Made by a program: the position numbers and the translations under genes
Shown here: positions 1 to 4,498 of the stretch, in pieces
Numbering within the stretch: position 1 is the stretch's first letter
How the letters are laid out: every line of letters starts with the position of its first letter
Origin: Thermocladium sp. UBA166
GTDB taxonomy: Archaea; Thermoproteota; Thermoprotei; Thermoproteales; Thermocladiaceae
DNA length: 5,771 nt
Reading direction: 5' to 3'
NCBI GenBank assembly: GCA_002508315.1
Contig: DAHE01000049.1
Location: 1 to 5,771 of the forward strand
The notes under the pieces: model-generated
Told to the model about the DNA's origin: nothing
Seen by the model: only the letters and a program-made list of their open reading frames with translations
The model's database searches: none

Positions 1-52
1 CGTGGATACCGCAAAAAGAAATATCATGTGACGAGGCATCGCATCGTAGTCT

Positions 53-202
53 ATGGAAATACGTTTAATTTACGTAGAAACGATTCTAGTTAAGGCTACA
101 TTGCGCGGTACAAGATTCGCCGAGTACCTTTCTGGGCCCTGGATTCCCAACTACCAAGGCAAGCAAAGCCTAAGTCCTCATGCCCAGCTAATTAGCGAGT
201 GA
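53..202 (+). CDS. Doubtful 49-residue ORF, unknown
   Basis: ATG at 53 to TGA at 200-202 gives 49 residues, beginning MEIRLIYVETILVKATLRGT and ending SLSPHAQLISE. A TATA-like AAATATC at 19-25 lies roughly 30 bases before the ATG, which would suit a leaderless archaeal transcript. Against it: there is no recognised domain, no signal peptide or membrane segment, the codon choice is unlike the neighbouring genes, and in-frame translation beyond the stop continues through two more stops towards the 269-289 hairpin, as expected for a decayed reading frame. It could be a small real gene, the eroded C-terminal part of a transposon protein, or chance. Confidence 0.18.
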   Translation: MEIRLIYVETILVKATLRGTRFAEYLSGPWIPNYQGKQSLSPHAQLISE

Positions 203-261
203 AACGTGAGGAACGCCCAGTTGCTGAAGCCCTCCAAAAACCGTCAGCGATGACGAGATAA

Positions 262-296
262 AAGCAAGCCTCGCCCCTTAAGGGCGGGGAGGGGCT
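262..296 (+). mobile_element. Possible IS200/IS605 (TnpB) right-end hairpin remnant
   Basis: CCTCGCCC (269-276), a five-base loop CTTAA (277-281) and GGGCGGGG (282-289) form an 8-bp stem with one G-T wobble, followed by AGGGGCTAG. From memory of the family, crenarchaeal IS605/TnpB elements end in a closely similar block: an AAGC-type lead, a CGCCC/GGGCG stem with a short AT-rich loop, then GGGGAGG. That block forms the transposon right end and the 3' end of the omegaRNA. No tnpA or tnpB gene can be seen in the 260 bases upstream and no left end is visible, so this would be a solo or truncated end. The GGGGAGGGG segment (286-294) also lies 9 bases before the ATG at 304 and could act as a Shine-Dalgarno sequence for that gene. 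It could instead be an unrelated GC-rich hairpin. Confidence 0.4.
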
Positions 297-303
297 AGTA
301 TCG

Positions 304-786
304 ATGTTTTGGGAAGATTTTTATTTCTCGGATTCAAGGCGGTACATCGTGGATAGCATCGCGGAAGCAATGGATAGATTATTGATGAAGGCATCGTCGC
401 CCAGCTTTTCCAGGGCGGTCGGTAAGTCCACAGTGGAGGACGTAATGGCCGTAGTAAATGCGCTGCGGGAGAGCAGGTGTAAGGCGTCCATTGATTTAGA
501 CGAGGCGGAGCGATTGCTGGGTAACTACTACATAGCGGAGCACAGGGTTAGGGATATAATACGTAGGATAGTGGATGTGATCCTCGATAGGTACGGCGGC
601 GAGCTCAAGAGGATATACCCGCTGCTCCCAGCGGAGTTCAGGGACGCCCTGGGATCGGCGGCTAATTCGGATGATTACCTGGATAAGCTGGTGGATTCGC
701 TGGTTAGGGAGCTGCAGGGGCCGGAGAATGACTTGGCGGAGCTGGTGAGGATAGCCAGGCAGGCGAGGAGTGAATGCGGCAAGTAG
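304..786 (+). CDS. Conserved-looking hypothetical helical protein upstream of mevalonate kinase
   Basis: I do not recognise this 160-residue protein. It has no signal peptide, membrane segment, Cys/His metal cluster or nucleotide-binding motif. It is rich in charged and aliphatic residues in helical patterns, with likely amphipathic helices around residues 10-30, 43-56, 64-98 and 121-159, so an all-alpha cytosolic protein is expected. ATG 304 is the first usable start: the frame runs back to a TAA at 259-261 with no ATG, GTG or TTG between. GGGGAGGGG at 286-294 could serve as ribosome-binding site. Its last 13 bases overlap the start of the mevalonate kinase gene, so the two are very probably cotranscribed and translationally coupled; codon use matches that gene, supporting a real CDS. 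The pattern of N-terminal aromatic residues, an R-rich helix near 81-93 and an LLPAEF segment at 107-112 faintly recalls GINS-type replication proteins, but this is too weak to call. Confidence 0.75.
   Translation: MFWEDFYFSDSRRYIVDSIAEAMDRLLMKASSPSFSRAVGKSTVEDVMAVVNALRESRCKASIDLDEAERLLGNYYIAEHRVRDIIRRIVDVILDRYGGELKRIYPLLPAEFRDALGSAANSDDYLDKLVDSLVRELQGPENDLAELVRIARQARSECGK
765..770 (+). promoter_or_regulatory. Shine-Dalgarno-like site for mevalonate kinase
   Basis: GAGGAG ends three bases before ATG 774 and lies inside the end of the upstream gene. It complements the conserved pyrimidine-rich 3' end of archaeal 16S rRNA. Spacing is short but acceptable, and it supports ATG 774 as the start. 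No promoter is apparent immediately upstream, which fits internal initiation in an operon. Confidence 0.4.
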
Positions 787-1760
787 TTGCATCCGCTCCC
801 GGCGTGGTGAAGCTGTTCGGGGAGCACGCCGTTGTTTATGGGAAGCCGGCCATAGCTATGGCCATAAATAAAAGGCTCCGCGTGGCGGCACTGCCTAGGT
901 CTGATGATCATGTAAAGATAATCGCGCGGGACCTCAGGGCAATGGGATTGATAATAAACGTAGCGGGAAGCGGGGAAATAGCCATAGAGACGGAGTACGG
1001 GATGGCCATGAATGCCATCTCGTACGTGAGGACGGCGATAGAGGTTGCCAAGAAGTACCTCAGGGAATCCAGGGGAGTTGAGCTGGACATATCGTCCGAC
1101 ATGCCGGTGGGAGCGGGGTTAGGCACATCAGCTGCCGTGGCGGTCGCGTCGATAAAGGCGTACGCGTCAGCGTTCGGCTATCACTTGACCAACGATGAAG
1201 CGGCCTCCCTGGCGCATGAAGTGGAGGAGACCGTTCAAGGCGCCGCGAGTCCCATGGATTCCACAGTATCCGCTCTAGGCGGCATCCACGTAATAACCCT
1301 ACAAGGCAGGAGCAGGTTAAGCATGGGGCCGCTTCCATTGGTGGTGGGATACGTGGATAGGGAGTCCACTACGAAGGACTTGGTGAGTAACGTGAGGGAA
1401 TTGAAGGCGAGATATCCAGCCCTGATCGGCTCTATAATGGATGCAATAGGGGAGGCAGTTCTACTGGCGCGCAATGCGCTGGAGTCCAATGATTTGACAA
1501 CGGTAGCTGAGTTAATGAACATAAATCAAGGCTTGCTGGAGTCGCTGGGCGTATCCACTGGGAGGATAAATTCGTTGATCTACGCCGCGCGAAGGGCGGG
1601 GGCCCTCGGCGCAAAGCTAAGCGGCGCCGGCGGCGGTGGCATTGTGATAGCGCTGGCCCCCGAGGCCGTGAAGGAGGTGGCGATAGCCATGGAGATAGCG
1701 GGCGGCCATCCATTCCCAGTTGAAAAGGATGATGAGGGGGCACGCGTAGATGAACCTTGA
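774..1760 (+). CDS. mvk: Mevalonate kinase
   Basis: Phosphorylates (R)-mevalonate with ATP to 5-phosphomevalonate in the cytosol, feeding the archaeal mevalonate route to the isoprenoid precursors of ether lipids. At 328 residues it is the usual size for archaeal members. All three GHMP-kinase motifs are present: motif 1 near the N-terminus (residues 9-31, APGVVKLFGEHAVVYGKP), the ATP-binding glycine/serine loop (110-121, MPVGAGLGTSAA) and motif 3 (280-290, AKLSGAGGGGI). SPMDSTVSALGG (159-170) carries the Asp (162) that corresponds to the catalytic aspartate of the family, and Glu151/Glu152 precede it as in mevalonate kinases. The motif 1 wording (LFGEHAVVYGKPA) separates it from homoserine and galactokinases. 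The start at ATG 774 keeps motif 1 at the expected distance and has a GAGGAG site upstream. It overlaps the preceding gene by 13 bases. No clear T-rich terminator follows in the 113 bases before the convergent moeA. Confidence 0.96.
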   Translation: MRQVVASAPGVVKLFGEHAVVYGKPAIAMAINKRLRVAALPRSDDHVKIIARDLRAMGLIINVAGSGEIAIETEYGMAMNAISYVRTAIEVAKKYLRESRGVELDISSDMPVGAGLGTSAAVAVASIKAYASAFGYHLTNDEAASLAHEVEETVQGAASPMDSTVSALGGIHVITLQGRSRLSMGPLPLVVGYVDRESTTKDLVSNVRELKARYPALIGSIMDAIGEAVLLARNALESNDLTTVAELMNINQGLLESLGVSTGRINSLIYAARRAGALGAKLSGAGGGGIVIALAPEAVKEVAIAMEIAGGHPFPVEKDDEGARVDEP

Positions 1761-1873
1761 TGGTGGATGTTGACTGATCGGCCTAGGTATGGGGCGGAGC
1801 CATATATTAGGTAAACCAACGAATAGCCGCGCGGGCAATTATTGATTGAGGGAGGAGGTGGGAAGCCCGCTTC

Positions 1874-3838
1874 TTAGGATGAGGGTGGAACCTGATCCCC
1901 TATATCCTCCGGTACCTTGTAGCCGGGCAGCCTCAGTAATTCCCTCTGGAAGCCCGGGGACTTGAGTGTCTCAATGAATGCCTTCACGCTATCCTTGGCT
2001 AACCTGGACCGCGGCACGGCGAAATCGTATCTCTCCAGGGAGAGGGGTATGAAGTCTAGGCCATACATGTGAGCAGCGGCCCTTATCCCCACCCCGGCGT
2101 CTGCCTTGCCTTGGTGCACGGCGGCCGCCACCGCAGTGTGGGTGCGCACCTCGTAGTAGTAACCGTTAATCCTTCCAACTAAATCATTAAATGATACGCC
2201 GTCCTCCACCGCCATCCTCTTCAACAAGGAGTCCAACAGGAACCTCGTGCCTGCCCCCTTATTTCTATTCACGATAGATACATCGCTCCTCAATAAATCC
2301 CTGACCCCTCTAATCCCCTTCGGGTTGCCCCTGGGTATTATTATTCCCTGCTCCCTAGAGTACCCTCTTATCAATACGACCCTGCCCTTCCCGTACTTCT
2401 CCACGAAGGGCAGATTGTACTCCCCGCTTTCCTCATCTATTAAGTGCAGGCCAGCAACGTCGGCCTCCTCGCTTGATGCGGCAATTAATCCATTCAGCGA
2501 GCCAACGTTTATTACCTTGACCGTGACCCACTTGGGGAGGAGCCGCGCGATTATATCTATTCCCAGGTCATGGCTGCCCACGAAGTATAGGTTAGCCGGC
2601 CTGTACTCATTGGTGAATAACGTGACCGTCACCTCGTCTCCCCTATCCATGAACTCCACGCTTTCCGGGACCTCCATGAATCCATCAGCGAACGCGAGCG
2701 TTGATATCGCGCCCGACTCCGCGGGAAGCGGGTAGGCCAGTACTTGATTGCCCACGTCGACTAGGCTCACGGGGGTTAACGAGCGGCGGCCGCGGGCGCC
2801 CTCGGCCTTGCTGGCGAGCCTGGCCTTGATCTTCGCAGTGCTCAGCGGGTAGCACTGCATGGCTGATAAGAGCGGCTTCACCAATAAATTGAATATCATT
2901 AAGGAACTGTTCGGATAGCCGGGGAGGCCTATCACCAACTTGCCGCTGGAGGTGACCGCGGCCACTGTGGGCTTGCCGGGCTTCACCTTAAGTCCATGCA
3001 TCACGATGCCGGGTGGACCCATTGAATCGAGCACCCTGTAAGTTATGTCGGCTATGCCCGCCGACGTGCCGCCGGACACTAGGACGAGGTCGGCGTCGAG
3101 CCCCTTCATTATCATTCCCCGTATCTGGTCCTCGTCGTCCCCCGCTATTCCAAGCAACATGGGGACCCCGCCTGATTCCCTAACGGCGTGGGATATGCTA
3201 TAGGCATTGACGTCGTATATCTTGCCTGGACCCAATGAGCCCCCCACGTCTATCAACTCATCGCCTGTGGACACTATCGCCACCCGGGGTCTCCGTATCA
3301 CGGGCACCCTCCTCATTCCTATCGACGCCAAGACCCCGGCCTCTCTCTCCCTCACCTGGGTGCAAGCCCTTAGGACGAGCTCACCCATCATTATATCGGA
3401 TCCGGCAGACATCACGTTCTCGGTGGGAGTGGTGGATCTATAGATAACAACCTCGCCGCCCTCCACCTTCGTGTACTCCACCGGAATCACGGCGTTGGCT
3501 CCCCTAGGCATGGAGGCCCCGGTGGCTATCTCCGCAGCAGTTCCCCCTGTTACCTCCATGTTGGGGGCATTGCCCGCGTTTATCCCGCCGATCAACTTGA
3601 GCCTGGCTGGGTGCAGCTCATCAACATTGAAGGTATCCTCCGCCCTCACGGCATACCCATCCATGGTGGCTCTATCGAAGGGAGGGACATCCATGTTTGA
3701 GTAAACGTCGGCGGCTAGCACCCTCATGTAGGTCTCCTCTATATCGACAGTCTCTGCATCCAGGACCCGCACATAGCCGAGCAGCTTATTCAGCGCTTCC
3801 TCCGGCGTCAGCAGGTTATGGAAGATGACCCTCTTCAC
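1874..3838 (-). CDS. moeA: Molybdopterin molybdenumtransferase MoeA fused to PBP-like (COG1910-type) domain
   Basis: MoeA inserts molybdate (or, in many thermophilic archaea, probably tungstate) into adenylylated molybdopterin to finish the Mo/W cofactor. The 654 residues read as MoeA N-terminal region (about 5-170, with PPFDRATMDGYAVRAEDT at 52-69 and EIATGASMPRGANAVIP at 103-119), the MoCF-binding fold (about 182-325, with STGDEL at 190-195, YDVNAY at 208-213, SGGTSAGIAD at 255-264 and GLPGYPNS at 304-311), MoeA C-terminal domain (about 335-408) and a C-terminal PBP-like domain (about 418-620). In the last, GSHDLGIDI (421-429), VGSLNGL (445-451), AGLHLID (462-468), NRNKGAGTRFLLD (524-536) and HQGKADAGVG (575-584) match the family of molybdate-binding-like domains. 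Canonical acidic and glycine motifs of MoeA are kept, so it should be active. There is no signal peptide, so the binding domain is cytosolic; a role in sensing or supplying oxyanion is inference. The start is GTG at 3838, about 26 bases from a TATA-like box, implying a leaderless transcript. No other cofactor-biosynthesis gene is adjacent. Confidence 0.95.
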   Translation of the reverse strand: MKRVIFHNLLTPEEALNKLLGYVRVLDAETVDIEETYMRVLAADVYSNMDVPPFDRATMDGYAVRAEDTFNVDELHPARLKLIGGINAGNAPNMEVTGGTAAEIATGASMPRGANAVIPVEYTKVEGGEVVIYRSTTPTENVMSAGSDIMMGELVLRACTQVREREAGVLASIGMRRVPVIRRPRVAIVSTGDELIDVGGSLGPGKIYDVNAYSISHAVRESGGVPMLLGIAGDDEDQIRGMIMKGLDADLVLVSGGTSAGIADITYRVLDSMGPPGIVMHGLKVKPGKPTVAAVTSSGKLVIGLPGYPNSSLMIFNLLVKPLLSAMQCYPLSTAKIKARLASKAEGARGRRSLTPVSLVDVGNQVLAYPLPAESGAISTLAFADGFMEVPESVEFMDRGDEVTVTLFTNEYRPANLYFVGSHDLGIDIIARLLPKWVTVKVINVGSLNGLIAASSEEADVAGLHLIDEESGEYNLPFVEKYGKGRVVLIRGYSREQGIIIPRGNPKGIRGVRDLLRSDVSIVNRNKGAGTRFLLDSLLKRMAVEDGVSFNDLVGRINGYYYEVRTHTAVAAAVHQGKADAGVGIRAAAHMYGLDFIPLSLERYDFAVPRSRLAKDSVKAFIETLKSPGFQRELLRLPGYKVPEDIGDQVPPSS

Positions 3839-3860
3839 GCTAAGCTGGATGCAAGCCTCG

Positions 3861-3872
3861 TTTAAAATCCTT
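3861..3872 (-). promoter_or_regulatory. TATA-box promoter for moeA fusion gene
   Basis: Read on the minus strand, 3867-3861 is TTTTAAA, preceded by purine-rich AAGGA (3872-3868) where the TFB-recognition element would lie. The box centre (about 3864) is about 26 bases from the GTG start at 3838. That is the usual TATA-to-transcription-start distance in archaea, so initiation is predicted at or next to the start codon. Confidence 0.5.
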
Positions 3873-3991
3873 AGCGAGCGCCTAACGCGATTCCCCGAAC
3901 AGCTCTAATCTGGGGTTTGAGGAGGCAGGAGACACTGCAAGGGCGGGGTAGTCCACAGCCGGCATGTTATTCCTCTCTTTAACTAATACAA

Positions 3992-4007
3992 GGGAAGAAT
4001 TTAAAAA
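3992..4007 (+). promoter_or_regulatory. BRE/TATA promoter for GNAT gene
   Basis: GGGAAGAA followed by TTTAAAAA (4000-4007) reads as a purine-rich TFB-recognition element plus TATA box. Its centre is about 27 bases upstream of ATG 4031, which predicts a leaderless or nearly leaderless mRNA. No Shine-Dalgarno sequence of note lies closer than the weak AAGGAA at 4023-4028. Confidence 0.55.
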
Positions 4008-4030
4008 GACACTTCACACAATAAGGAACA

Positions 4031-4498
4031 ATGCAGATAGTAGAGCTGGGCCCGGAGAGGATAGGCGACATAAGGAAGCTGTACGAGGGCCTGTCTCGGG
4101 AATCCATTGAGAGTAGATTCATGTGCCCAGTGAAGGACATTGATTCCTACGTGGATAGGCTGCTCGAGAGGAACCCAGTAATTCTGGGCGCAGTGGATGG
4201 CGGGGAGTTAATCGGAATAACGGAGTCCTACCCCTTGGATGGCGGGGAGTCAGTGGAGATAGCGGTCACCGTGAGGGATGACCATCAAGGACGGGGAATA
4301 GGCTCGGCCTTATTGAGGCACACCTTGGATTACTTGGCCAGGAGGGGATTTAGAAAGGCAGTGGCATACACGGCCGTCGATAATCTAAGGCTGATAAGGA
4401 TGGGCAGGAAATTCAACGGCAAGTTCAGATACATGGGCGATATGTACGAGATATCGTTTGACTTGGAGAAACAAAAAGCACTAACGGCAACGGCTTGA
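4031..4498 (+). CDS. GNAT-family N-acetyltransferase, possibly Pat-type protein acetyltransferase
   Basis: A 155-residue single-domain acetyl-CoA-dependent N-acetyltransferase. The acetyl-CoA pyrophosphate loop is clear: VRDDHQGRGIGSALL at 81-95 matches the Q/RxxGxG/A motif A, followed by the usual helix (96-105) and a strand plus helix with DNLRLIRMGRKF at 117-128. Glu73 and Glu76, on the strand just before motif A, are candidates for the general base. The N-terminal GLSRESIESRFMCPVK (20-35) resembles the 'L-S-xES-xxxRF' segment of the Pat group, which in Sulfolobus acetylates the chromatin protein Alba; this makes a protein lysine acetyltransferase plausible, but substrate is not readable from sequence. 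ATG 4031 is supported by the promoter spacing. The gene stands alone on its strand, diverges from moeA, and its TGA directly touches the stop of the convergent phosphohexomutase gene. The C-terminal tail (about 147-155) is poorly structured. Confidence 0.9.
   Translation: MQIVELGPERIGDIRKLYEGLSRESIESRFMCPVKDIDSYVDRLLERNPVILGAVDGGELIGITESYPLDGGESVEIAVTVRDDHQGRGIGSALLRHTLDYLARRGFRKAVAYTAVDNLRLIRMGRKFNGKFRYMGDMYEISFDLEKQKALTATA

Larger units (their letters stand above)
1..303. other. Gene-poor left flank, no confident gene
   Basis: No ORF here resembles a known protein. The first 120 bases are about 42% GC by hand count, clearly poorer than the coding regions to the right, and Arg codons here are often CGT/CGC whereas the neighbouring genes favour AGG. 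Structures visible: a dyad at 60-76 (arms TACGT and ACGTA around a 7-base spacer), a perfect palindrome GCTAATTAGC at 187-196, arms TCCTCA (175-180) and TGAGGA (207-212) that could enclose that palindrome, and a strong GC-rich hairpin at 269-289. A 49-codon ORF lies at 53-202. I find no tRNA T-arm motif, no convincing C/D-box pair and no SRP or RNase P RNA core motif. The stretch is most easily read as decayed accessory DNA next to an intact operon; that reading is inference. Confidence 0.5.

Noticed and set aside
1..93. C-terminal end of an upstream gene on the + strand (frame 1, 30 residues ending at TAA 91-93, very rich in Arg and Lys).
   Set aside because: Composition and codon use do not look like the neighbouring genes, no family is recognisable, and 30 residues at a window edge are not enough to support a call.
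249..255. ATGACGA (and GTGACGA at 28-34) as box C of a C/D-box guide RNA.
   Set aside because: No box D (CTGA) at a suitable distance downstream and no internal D'/C' pair; neither copy forms a plausible guide RNA.
175..295. RNase P or SRP RNA, suggested by GAGGAAC, hairpins and GC-rich ends.
   Set aside because: The universally conserved core segments of these RNAs are not present and the fold is not reproduced on either strand.
1761..1873. Intergenic region between mvk and moeA with a TATA-like ATATATTAG (1802-1810), a GCGGGC/GCCCGC inverted repeat (1831-1836, 1865-1870) and GGAGGAGGTG (1851-1860).
   Set aside because: The TATA-like site faces no gene on either strand, the repeat has only 6-bp arms and a 28-base loop without a T-tract, and the SD-like motif leads only into a short frame antisense to the end of moeA.
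3882..3965. A 27-codon ORF on the minus strand between the GNAT promoter and moeA (ATG at 3965, TAG at 3884-3882), with AGAGAGG a few bases upstream.
   Set aside because: No recognisable motif, no good TATA box at the right distance, and it overlaps the TFB/TATA region proposed for moeA nearby; ORFs of this length arise by chance in GC-rich DNA.
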